Origin: Emydura subglobosa | Taxonomy: Eukaryota > Chordata > Testudines > Chelidae | NCBI GenBank assembly: GCA_007922225.1 | Contig: ML679970.1 | Span: 41,682,212 to 41,746,211, forward strand | DNA length: 64,000 bases | Reading direction: 5' to 3' | Part shown: positions 1 through 11,100 of the stretch, in pieces | How the letters are laid out: every line of letters starts with the position of its first letter | Position numbering within the stretch: the stretch's first letter is position 1 | Position numbers and translations under genes: made by a program | Notes under the pieces: model-generated | What the model was told of the DNA's origin: nothing | The model's database searches: none | The model's input: only the letters and a program-made list of their open reading frames with translations

Positions 1-353
1 AGATTAGCTTCAGAACCGGACCACCCCCAAGGACACAACCCAACCTTGTCTACAGATGCCAGTTTCCCCTGGAGACGCCTCTGGGACCCGTTTATGCCTT
101 TGAGCCGAATCTTCAGCCAGGCTGCGGTGCTGCCAGGTCACTGGGCTTTGTCCACCTCTGATGCTCTGTGGAGAAGTCTGTTCAGTTTCACAAATCCCAC
201 AGCAGGCACCCCCCCCCCCAAAATGGGGTGGAACATCTCCGCCCTTCATCCCTGCTCAGCACCCTGGTTTGCAGGCTGGAGTTCATTAGTGATTAGCCCC
301 CCTTCGAGGGCGGTAAAGGGTATTACGGCCTGTTTCCGGCAGAGAAAGGAGTC
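1..353. other. Unassigned upstream sequence
   Basis: No exon, RNA gene or recognised repeat is seen here. In human the gene upstream of RASSF1 is ZMYND10, in the same orientation, but I see no MYND-finger cysteine pattern in any frame. The ZMYND10 3' end must lie farther upstream if the order is kept. Confidence 0.5.
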
Positions 354-545
354 CCAGAGAGAGGTGACATGACTTGCCCAGTCTGTTAGTGTCAGAGGTG
401 GGAATGGACCCCAGGAATCAAAGCCTCCAGCCCCCCTGCTCCACCCACTCGACCACCCTCCCTCGGGGCCAGGACTCCTGGCTCCCAGCCCCTGCTCTAA
501 CCTCTCGACCACACCCACCTGGGAACAAAGCCCAGGAGTCCCCAT
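354..545 (-). repeat. Two tRNA-headed CORE/MIR-type SINE segments, antisense
   Basis: Read on the minus strand, both halves contain the tRNA-like SINE head: a 'gttagagcag' A-box-like stretch, then 'gggagtcaggactcctgg', leading to the B-box-like 'gggttc'. The copy at 354-460 also retains the body ('gacttgcccag' on the plus strand, the MIR 'ctgggcaagtc' signature). The second, at 465-545, is a head only. The duplicated-head layout recurs at 16.4 and 62.9 kb. Confidence 0.6.
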
Positions 546-549
546 TCCT

Positions 550-2100
550 AGATTCCCCCCCCCCATACAGCCCCCCCAGCCGGTCCTGCCCGGATCTGGA
601 AGCAGACCCCACCGGCCCTGTGACGTCTCCGGCCCTGCTCCGAGCACGGACCCCTAGCCTCCTGCTCTGCCCCCTGGGGGGTGTCAGCATGGGCCGAGCC
701 AGGCCGGGCCCCGCGAAGGGTTACGAGCCAGCCCAACCCACCTGGCGACTTCCCAGGGGCCGGGGTTTCTCCTCTCCCGTGGCCCCGCTGTCTCGCCCTG
801 CGGGCATCGCTGCAAAACGGCAGGGGACTAACCTCCCGCCGGGCCGGGGGCGCTGAGCCCAGCCCTGGTCCCGGTCCCGGTCCGGGCACGCCAGCCTCCG
901 GGGCGCGGGTACCAGGATTCCTCGGCCGGGCCGGGCCGGGCCGGCGCCACGGGCTGGTTCCTCCCCTTCCCCCGCCCCCCGCCCTGTGATTTTTCTCAAT
1001 GGCCCCGCCAAGTTCTCGGCGTGAAACTGCCCCGCGCTCCTGCCCCAGCCTCCGCTCCTCGGCCCCGCCGCCGGCCCGCTCCCAGGCGCCCTGAGGCTTC
1101 CCAGCTGACCGGGCTCTGCCGGCCGGGAGGAGACGCACCGCGGCGGGGAGCAGCCCGCCGGGACCGACGCGGCGAGCTGGGGATTTTTCTTTCCGCCCGG
1201 AGGAAGGCGCGAGATGAACAAGGCGGCGAACCCGGGACCCCCCCTCGCCCAGCTTCATGCAGCGCTTTGAAGATCCCGCTTTAAATGCGCGGGGCGAGCG
1301 CAATCCGCCAGGGAAAGCAGCCGGCGGGGCGCAGCGCGGCGGGGTTGAAGCTCCGGCCGGCCGAGGACAGAGGGATCCGGGGGGGCCCTCGGCCTCCATC
1401 CCTGCGCCTGTGTCTGCCCGGCGGCCGCTGCTCCGACGTCGTGCCTAGTTCCAGTCTAGGGAGACAAGAGACGGGTGGACTGCGGCAGGGGGACAGACAG
1501 ACGGACAGAGCGAGGGAGAAAGGGAGGCAGCGGCGGCCCCTCCAGGCTCCCCCCCAGCTGAGCGAGCCAGCCATTGCGGCAGGGGTCTCCGCCCCGGGGC
1601 GGGAGGCAGGGCCTAGGCTCCCCGCTGCCCCGCCGTCGGGGAGATGGCCGGACCCCGGCCCACGGGCCAGGAGATGATCGAGCTGAAGAACCTGGAGCTG
1701 GAGAAGCAAATCGACCTGACCCGCGGGCCCCGGGCGGGCGCCCTGGAGCGCCCCGTGCGCCTGGAGCGCACCAACGCCCTGCGCATCACGCCCGGCAAGG
1801 TGCCCGACCTCCTGAGCCGCGTGCGGCAGATCCGCCTGCTGGGCGGGCAGGGCGACCCCAAGGTGCCGGGCGAGCTGGGCGAGGGCCACGCCTTCGGGCC
1901 CTGCACCCGCGGCCAGCAGACCTGGTGCGACCTGTGCGGGGACTTCATCTGGGGGGGCCCCCGGAAGAGCCTGCAGTGCGCCCGTGAGTACCGGCCCCGC
2001 CACCGCAGGCGGCTCTGGGAGCGGGCGGCGGGTCTCCCCTGTAGGGGGGCGCGGCCGCGGGACTGGAGGAGCCGAGGCTGGGTCCCTGGCACGCTGCTAA
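550..2100 (+). promoter_or_regulatory. RASSF1: CpG-rich promoter region of RASSF1 isoform A
   Basis: The sequence turns strongly GC- and CpG-rich about 1 kb before the isoform A start and stays so through exon 1. There are runs of GGCCGGG near 925-945, many CGCC/GGCG boxes, and no convincing TATA box apart from a weak ctttaaat near 1279. The human RASSF1A promoter is also a CpG island, well known for methylation silencing in tumours. The transcription start cannot be placed from sequence alone; it probably lies between about 1,250 and 1,600. Confidence 0.7.
1644..1983 (+). CDS. RASSF1: RASSF1 exon 1-alpha (isoform A first coding exon)
   Basis: Encodes residues 1-113 and the first base of H114. 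It holds a basic, proline- and arginine-rich N-terminus and the first C1 zinc ligands (H82, C95, C98, C112), around the motif TWCDLCGDFIWG. The exon ends at the consensus donor GTGAGT (1984). The N-terminal part before the zinc finger appears longer than in the human protein, which accounts for much of the size difference. Confidence 0.95.
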
Positions 2101-5100
2101 TGAGCCTGGAGAGATCTAGGGGCCCCCTCACAACAGGGCGCACTCTGGTGCCTCGGGGGAACCTGCCTCTGTCCTGCCCTGAGGCCCATCGATGGGGGTT
2201 AGGTCCGGGCATTTGCCCTGCCTGGGCTGAAAACTCCCAGCCTGGCTCCTCTCCCTGCAGACAGGCCGGAGGCATCCGTCTGGGGCTGGGTGCAGAGCGC
2301 TGGGTGCAGAGCGCTGGGTGCAGGGCTGGTGGAGAGGGTGCACAGCCATGGTCTGTCAGCTCTGCCCTCAAGCCTCCCTGCCAAACCCTGGAGAGCTGGA
2401 GCTTGGAGAGCCAGTCACCAGTAGGAGATGGGGTGTACAGTTTCCTCCTTCCCAGAGCTCAGGCATGGATTCCCCAGGCCTTCTGCACTGCCCCAACCAG
2501 GGGGTCCCTTTGTGTTTGGAGAGAGTAGGAGATTCCCTTTCCTCTGGTCTCTCACTGGTTCTCTTCTCTGGTTCCCAGTGCGGTGGGACCCTTCCTCTCC
2601 ATTCTCCAGGCAGGGCCAGCACAGTGCACAGTACATGGCTCCGCCAGAAGAAGAATCTGTGCCAGGCCATGCATCATCCCATATCAGCGTCAGTGCCAGG
2701 CCTGTGAGCTGGTGTGAGCAGCCCAGTTCTGGGACGCTCACCCCTCACCAGACCTCTTTTTGCCTGGGATGAACTCAGGGCTCAGCTGTTCAAACCCTGT
2801 AAGAACAGGCACGGCCATAGTGGGTCAGATCAATGGTCCATCTAGTCCAGTATCCTGTCTGACAGTGTTCTCACACCCAGGCTTGGCCACCTCTGGTCCC
2901 AACGGCTTCCCTCTGCTGGCGATTTCAGAATGGTGCACCGAGAAAATTAACTGGCTATGTGGAGACTTCAGAGCCCACAGGAATCAGAGCTAGGCCAGGG
3001 CCTGTAAGAATGGCGATACCGGGGGTATGTGGGGCACCCACGTGGCATTGGGGTCTCTTTGCCCTGGGACACCATCTCACAGTGGTGCTTTGCCCAATCT
3101 CCCAAGAGCTCCAGTCTTCCCCTGGCCTCCTGGGGAGCCCTGTGAATGCAGGGTGAGGGGCAGTGGGGAAAGGGAGACGGTGCCCTGCTCTGCTCTCCAG
3201 TCGCCTTCCTCTGACGAGCACCCGGCACAATGGGGAGAGACCCACAGCCAGCCCCTGCAGTAAACCTCAGTCCCTGGCACTGCAGGGTGTGGAGTTCCCA
3301 GCAGGCGTGCAACAGGTCAGGAGCCCCCAAACTGAGTCCCCTGCCAGCCAGGTGCAGCTGTTGGTAAGAATCATAGAGGGCTGGTTCGCTCACCTGCTCC
3401 CACCCTGCCAATCACCAGAAGTGTGGGTGCGGGAGGCAGCTCTTGGGTTAACGGGTTCTCCATCCAGAACCCGAGGCTCTGCCTGCTTGCGGACATTAAA
3501 GTTGGGGGGGCATTCTCGGCGAAACCGGGGGTGTTGACCCTAACCTTCCTTGGGAGATGTTAGGTTCTGCCTCCCTCAAATCCCCTTTCAGCCTCCTCTA
3601 CCAAAGAACAGGTTCCGTTCCCATCCCAAAAGCTGCGGTGGCGTTGCTTGGCTGTGTTGAACAGCTGGTGTGCTCCACCTCAGAGGCAGCTGCATTTCAG
3701 TGATGTGCGGCTGTGGAGTAGGGAGATCCCTCTTGGGGAGGGATGGTAATGCAGAGGCAGGCAGACTTGCCCAGCCTGCAACTGGACAGGAAGGGGACTA
3801 CCTCCCAAATTCCTCCTACTGCTAGAAGAGGCAGGGGCTGGTGGGGTCCATTCCTGGGGGAAGAGGGGAGGCAGCAGGCCTGGCTCAGGCTGTCTGGAGA
3901 GGCACAGGATGGCACCCGGGTGTTTGTATGGGATGGGAGAGTTGGCAGAGGCAGCAAGTGTCTCTGGAGTGGTGGGGGAGGGCCCTGCTGTCAGGATGTG
4001 ATCAGTGCCGCGCTGCAGGGACTTCCCGCACGCACGGGCCCACATGCTGCTCCGCTCCACTCGCCAGGCCCCATCCTCTCCTGTCCTCAACATGCTTCTC
4101 CAGCTGTCAGGAACTGGGGGCCCTTCATTTCTCATGGAGGGACTAAGGCCCAGCACTGGGCATGGCAACAGGCACTGAGAGTGACAGATTGGGGCCATGC
4201 TGGCAGGCATTGTGATGTGATTGCTGGAGGTGATAGAGCCTGACGGGGGCCCTGGCGGGCCTGGGTTCAGAGCACGGAGCCTGGTGGGGGCCACGATGTG
4301 GGGGAATAGGCTGGTGGTAGCTGCTTTGTTTCAGACGCTGAGGGCAGCTGGCAGAGAAGAGATGTGAGAACTTGGACAAGTTTGAAGTTTTATGAATCTT
4401 TTTTTAAAGTTCTTGACTTTTCCAGAAAGGCCAGGGGTGCTGTGGGGAAAGGCTGAGTTTCTGTGGGGTCCCTCAGCCTGTCTTCAAGGGACACGTGCCC
4501 CAAAGGTTAGAGGGGGTCTAAATTCTTGAACCCACAGTGCCAAAGGGGGGAGTCTGAATTCTGGAGAGACCATATGGGTCGGCTGATTTGGGCCAGTGCC
4601 CCTGTTGTATAAGGTAGAACCGAACGTTTTAGAGACGAAACAATTGGAGGCAGGAGAAGGATGGGGAGACCGCACCCGCCCTGACTGATTCACCCCGACC
4701 CTCCCAGGTGCCATGCTGGTTTGTCCACTGTTTAGTGTGATTTCTCTTTCGCCTCCGCCTCCCCACCCCTGTGGCATCTGGGTCTCCATTCGCCATCAGC
4801 AAATCCCAGGCACGGCTCCAGTGGGCTCCAGGGGGTCCATGGTTTCTGAGGGCTGGGGCTGCCCTGCTGGGACAGGTTTCCAGGTTCCATGCCAGAGAGC
4901 TGGGAGCTTGAAAAATCTGGGAGCCTCCGCTCTAGCCAGGATTTGATGCCCGCCGGAGAGCGTGAAAGTCCTGAGACAGGCTGCCAGGCTCCGTGGCAGC
5001 TCCGCCATGCAGACTGCCCCTGGGCCGGGCATCCCCGGCGTGCAGGCTCCCAGGCCAGTGGGCTCCGGTGGTGCCCAGTTCCTGAGCAGACGAGGCAGCT

Positions 5101-8100
5101 GCTGTAGTCCATGTGCCTGTGTAGACCAGCCCTGAGATTCACTGTCACCCTTTCCAGAACAAGGGAGAAGCCAGGTGCTTTGGTTTGTTTGTAACCCTGG
5201 AAAGAGGATGGGGTTGGATATTTTTCCTGGGGGAAGGAGGAAGCTGAAACTTTCGCTTGTGTGACCCTGCCTTAAGGAGATGGGGAGATCGGCCTGCTCC
5301 CAGTGCTGGGCCAGAGACAGTGCTTGGTTTGCCGGGTCCCTTCGGCCCAGCGATCCAGCCCCCACAATCCATGTTGCTCGCCGGTCGGCCTTACTGAGCA
5401 TAGTGTGCGTGGGCAGCTGGCTCGTCACAGCGGTCACCCCACGCTGAGCCCCGTGCTTGGCCCCTCTGACCCCCCAGAGGCTGGGATGTGGGGGTGCTCT
5501 CACCATCTCCCCTGACGGAGTCTGCTTCTTCCTGCCCCATCCATGGCTGCTCTAGTGTTAGGAGAGCTGCCTCCCCATAGAGAGGGGCTGTAACTGAATA
5601 GCACGAAGGTCAGCTTGGCAAAGCTCTGCTGATTGTAATTAATATATCACCGAGAGCATCGGTCATCCCAAAGTGCTGCATCAGTTACAGATAAACTCTT
5701 TGACTCCACCACGCTGCTGAATGCAGCCACCTCTGGGGTGGAACGCAGCAGCTGTTTAACAGCACACAGCAACCCTGGGACAGGAAGCAAAACTGCGTCC
5801 AACCGAAACTGCAGAGGGAGTCTAGGTCAGCAGAATTTAATGACCCTTGTTGCCTTTCAGTCAGAACACGGCATTATCCTATGACGGGTCTTGTGAAAAG
5901 AAGAAGACCACCACCACTTAGCACTTCTATAAATGCCAAGGGAAGATGAATGGCTACAGGGGCTCAGTACTGCATTGAGGTCAATACTAAATCAGAGGGG
6001 GAGCATGCCCCCTATTGAGCCACTAACCCTGCCTCCTGCAGCCCAGTGCCCCATAGCACTGGGGGCAGTGACTGCGTGGGGAACATGCCCCCTATGGAGT
6101 TACCAACCCCACTTTCCGCATCATGTGGACCAATTCCAGGTGAGCACATCCCAGGCTTATACCGAGACCACAGTTCAGCATGGGGCAGCTGCAGAGCCTG
6201 TTAAAGATGCTGCTCGGTAGTAAGCTGGCTTGGAAGGGTCTCATTTTTATCAGTCAATGTCCGCGAACATAGATTTCGCCAGCACACCCAAACTGATTTA
6301 AAAAAAAAAATTCTGTTGATAGTAATCACTATTTACCAATAGGCAAAGTAATGAAAATGCTGCTTGAGATCTCGTTAGCGTTTGATCTAACGGACATGTC
6401 CTTTGTTCACTGGTGACACTGACCAAGTGTATTCACTTTGAAAGGTGATGTTGACAATTTTGCGTGTTCAGGGGTATAAAGCTTTTGAATCTCAGCATCT
6501 GCTGCCAGTAAATAATTGTCTGACTCCCTCCTCCTCCCACCAATGTCCAGGAACCGTGAAAAATTAAATGGATAAAAATCTAAAACATATTTTAAAATAA
6601 TCTGGACGTTATCTATCAAAATGATGTTAAAGAAGTAAAAACTGAATCCTGCCAACCCTAGTTATAAGTGACCATCCCGGCCACCCCTGCCTCTCTCCCT
6701 GGCCTTTATTAGCAGGGCATGTGTAAGATAAGTGCAACACTGTAAAATCTATGGACCTGATCCTCTGCTTCCTTACTCGTTTAAATCGGAGTAACTTCAT
6801 TGCATGCACTAGATTGGTGTCAAAGAACCGCATTGTGCAGCCGCTGTGGTACAGCACTCACCACTAGAGGGAGCCAGAGCCCCGTTTAAAGTCATCATTC
6901 CCCTTTTAAAAAGAACAGCTGACCATCCAGGGAAAACTCGGGAGAAACTTTCCATGGAGAATTAGTGTGTCCCTAAAAGCCTGTAATTTCTGTGCAATGG
7001 AACCGGGTTTGACTGATCACTGCCCCGTGTGGTCAGTCTGCCTTCTGCATCTAACGCTGCTCTGGAAAACTGGGGCGTGGGGCCTCTTTTTCTTGCGGTG
7101 GTTGGAAAGATTGGGTTGGAAATCGTGATGGGTTTGGTTTCTGAAATGCCGCCTGGCTTCAGGCAGAGAACAGCGCTGCACTACTTAGAAGCTGACTAGA
7201 CACTCAAATGTCTTGGCAAGATGGAAGTTTGGCTTCTCTCTCAGTGAAGGAAGCTCACGTATTGGATGCAAGTACTGGGATTGTTCTGATATCCCAATCT
7301 AAAGGGGGCCGGGGGCAAGGAAGGCCCTTGAGTTGCCTGAACCCACTGTCAATGCCGATCAGGGTTATATCATGACTCTCTTGGTATTTGGTGGTTTTTG
7401 CTGAGCTTCAATTCTAGGAGGCAGGGATCACATGAGAACCTCAGCTTTCATTTTCTTCTGCAGTCACTGACTGGCCCACATGCTTGCAGAGAAAATGTGG
7501 CTCACATGCACCATAAAGGCTCAGAAGGCAAATGTAAAGCACCCAAAATGTGTTCGTTTGTAATGGTCTCATGGTTTTTTTAAGCCAATCTTGTGACTTG
7601 TTCGGATGTCTGACCTGATATTTTGGACTCTGGGGCTTGGAGATACTGCAAACCGGTGCTGAAAACACCAATTCCATGCCTTTCTCTCCCTCTGGCTCTG
7701 TTGGGGGCCCTGTGATATATCCAGGACAGAAGTCGAATGTCTCCAGAATCAGAGGTGTTCTTATTTTTCTTTCAATAGTGTCCAATAGCTCCGATTTTCC
7801 CCACTCCCCATCGGGGTGCACAGGGGCTCATGGCGTTGGCAAGGACAGGGGACCATTTAGGAGTGAATTCAGGTCTATTTTTCAGCCCATATATTTGGTA
7901 TATGAAACCATATTTTCATTCAAATAGTTTTTATTTTGCTTCAAAACAGGGAACATTTTGAAATTGATCTTCTGGTGTGAAAAGGCCAGGAAAAGTGATG
8001 TTTTGGGGGTGACAAAATGGCCCTGAATGAAACAAGGACCGTGTTTTTTCTCCAGTTTTTAAAAAAATTATTTTAAAACCAAGATTGCCTAAATTTTGCC

Positions 8101-11100
8101 TCAATCTTTGTTGCTCAGGAAATTTGGTGTGGGAGAGGGAAGCCCCAAACCACCCCTCCTTCCAGAGCGGTTGAACGGTTCCTGCTGCGAATCTGAATGC
8201 TCTGTTTTGTGACATCGCAGTTAGTTGCCATGGCAAGGATTGTGATGTCACAAGCTGTGGATTGTGATGTCACAAGCAGACCGCAAAGGTGATGGGGCCC
8301 CGGTCAGTAACTCAGAACAACGGGAGAGAAATGGAGAATTGGTTCTAACAGGGAAAGTTCTTGGCTCCGGGGCATTATGGGGGAAAGGACGTCCCTGTGA
8401 GATTAGGGGGTGGGGTAGAGTGCATCCCTACAGAGATCTGGGAGGGGAGCACGAGGCAAGTGATGGCACTTTGGCTGCATCCTGGCACTGCATGACTGGC
8501 ATTTCTCCCACATGAGCCCATCTCCACTGCAGGAGCCACGTCCGGCTGCAGCCCGTCCAGGCAAATGATCTCTGGAGGCGGCTGGCGGGGCAGCCGGGTG
8601 CCTGTTAATAGACTCTTTGTGCTGGCAGGTGGCAGTGTGGCTCTGGGGAAAGGCCATGCCGCTGGCACAGAGGCTCTTTGTCCCGCTCCCTTTGAAGTGT
8701 GGGTTTGCGGGGGATCTCTCTTTCCTTGGGCCGCTCCCTTGCCCCGCTGAGGGCATGTGAATGGCGGCCTCGTGGCTGGGCACGGGGCCTTTGCTGTGTC
8801 CGTCGGAGATCCTGGGGTGGGTGGGGCAGCGTCTTGGCACCACTGAGCTACGTGGTGTGTTAATCACAGGGGCAGAGAAATCGGAGCTGTAGCTGTTCGG
8901 CCTCTGGGGCCCTTTGCCCATGGCCCAGCTGGGCGTGCTGCTGTTGGTGTCCCACCACTGCAGAGAAAAGGGCAGAACAAGAACCCATCAAGGGTGCCAT
9001 TCCCCTCTGTCCCCCTCCCTGGCTCCTGAGGCTGTGCCTGGCCCCACCTTGGATCGTCCTTTGCCCTCCAGCTGCACAGGCTTGTGTCTCCTCATCCCCC
9101 TACGCCACTTCCTTGGGAGACCCCAGCCCCACAGGGGTGAGTCTCTGTCCTGAGCTTCCCCTCGCAGCGCCAACGTCTTGCATCTGCCACGGTTCCCCGA
9201 CCCTATCCTGATGGTGCTGCTCTGCGGGCGGGGAGAGGGGTGGAGACATGGGGCTGGCAGATGGGCAGCGAAGGTTCAGTGCTCAGCTTCCTGAGACTGT
9301 GCTGCTTTGGCACCTGCATGGCATGGTACAGGCCAGGCAACTCACGTGTGCAAGAGTCGCCAAAGCCGCTCCCCCAGCCCCTCCTCCCCAGGCTGAATTG
9401 GAGGGTGGGGGGAGCAGCAGAGCTGTGATACCTGGGAAAGTGGAGCGAGGTCCCCTCCAAGTGCCTGAAGGCGGCCTGGGCACTTGCTGATAGGGTTTCT
9501 GGCGGGGATCTCATGGGATCCCTGGCTCCTTTATTCTATTCCCTCCTAAAATCCCAAAGGAAGAAGCCCAGACCGTGGGCCTCTCTGCTCCCAAGGACCC
9601 CACACTGGACACCAGCTCCGGCAGGGATGGGGGGGCCAGCACTCCCTCCTGGCCTGAGCTTGGTCTGGCAGGGGGTGGGGGTGATCTGAGGTAGGTTTGT
9701 CTTACAGACCCTCTCCAAGCTGCCATACAGCAGGGCTTTCCCGGGGGACATGGGGAGCTGGGAGAGGAAGGACTGAGGGACTGCACAGCGAATCAGGATA
9801 CTTGTGTTGCGATCCGGCCCCCCTTGCCCCCTCTGCCCCCTCCCACCCCCACCATGCTGCCTACTCCCAGCTCTAAAGATGTCTGACTGGCCCCGTCCTA
9901 GCCCTGGGGTTCTGGCGAGCCCTGGACCCTTCAGGCTGCTGGATTCTTCCCCAAGCTGGCGCCCGTCTGCCTCATGCTCTGCTTTCCTCTTCTCTCCCCC
10001 AGACTGCAAGTTCACCTGCCACTACCGGTGCCGCGCCCTGATCCGGCTGGACTGCAGCGGCCCCCGGTACCAGGACAGTGACCCGGCTGAGGCCAATGAA
10101 CAGACCGTGGAGAAGGACACCAACGTGGTAGGAGAGCAGCTGGCATGCTAGACCCAAGTCTGCAGAATGCACCCCACGGGGGGAACAGGGCTGGTGTAGC
10201 CGGGACCCCCCTCCACACACACAGCCAGCGCTCCTGCTCCCCCACAGCGCCCCCTGCTGGGAGAGGCTGGTGTTCATGAAGCTCCTCCCCTCGCGGTCTG
10301 TCACCAGCCCCAGCCTGCAGAGCTGCGGTTCCTGCCCCTCCCCCGCACAGCGATTAACTCGCTGGGCTGAGCGGAGCGTAAATCTTGCCGTGGCCCTGCT
10401 GGAGGAGCCAGCTCCAATTTCATCCAGCGATTGCAGCTCCACTCTCTGCAGCTGGGTCTCCCCGCTACGCCCTCCCCAGGGGCAGGGATGGGGGGGCAGG
10501 GTGAGGCCCATGCACCCCACATTGCCAATTAACTCCTGGCACCTAGCAGCACAGCAGCCAACGAGCACCCGCCACCCTGCCTGGGACCCCCAGCAGGCCT
10601 GGACCCCCTCCTGTCCCCCCGCTGGCTGCGGTGACAGTCAAACTTCCCTGTCACCCCCCTCCCCCGCATCCCCATTGCAGACCCCAGTTCCCCACCCATC
10701 CAGGGACTTGCCGTTACCCACCCCCTACACGCACAGCGGGGCTGGGACAGGAGCAGCAGAGGGTCAATATGTCTGGGGGGGAAGCCAGGCGAGTCCGTGG
10801 GCTGGGCTGGCATGGCAGGAAGCTGGGTACTGGGGTAACTGGGGCTGTGGGCTGGGCTGGGTTGATCAGACAAACCCTTCCTGTATCAAAGGGCTCTGAA
10901 CGCTGGGTGTCTCGGGCCTTGGCTTTCCTGTGCGGGGATGGAAGCCAACTCTGAGAGTCACGGGAGCCGTTCCTGTCGCCTCAGAGGCTCCTGAACCAGT
11001 GACAGAAGGCAGCTGGGTCTCTGCACTTCAGGCATAGGGGAAGGTGGGGGCATACGGGGAGGGGAAGTGCTCAATAAGGTGGGTGTTTGGGAGGCGTTTG

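Larger units (their letters stand above)
1984..10002 (+). other. RASSF1: RASSF1 intron 1
   Basis: An 8-kb intron. It contains a short minisatellite (2284-2330), a turtle-type dispersed repeat (2800-2867), an AT-rich stretch (6.2-8.2 kb) with a CTCF-like site at 6861, and a duplicated 19-bp element near 8.25 kb. The remaining sequence shows nothing I can assign. It ends with a C-rich polypyrimidine tract and CAG before exon 2. Confidence 0.85.

Noticed and set aside
548..1399. 283-codon open frame on the minus strand in the RASSF1A CpG island
   Set aside because: Low-complexity Gly/Arg/Pro/Ala composition caused by CpG-rich sequence; no family resemblance.
1..1640. Search for a ZMYND10 3' end
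   Set aside because: No MYND-type cysteine pattern or matching C-terminus in any frame.
1281..2003. 240-codon minus-strand frame over RASSF1 exon 1
   Set aside because: Shadow of the coding exon and promoter; amino-acid content follows the GC bias.
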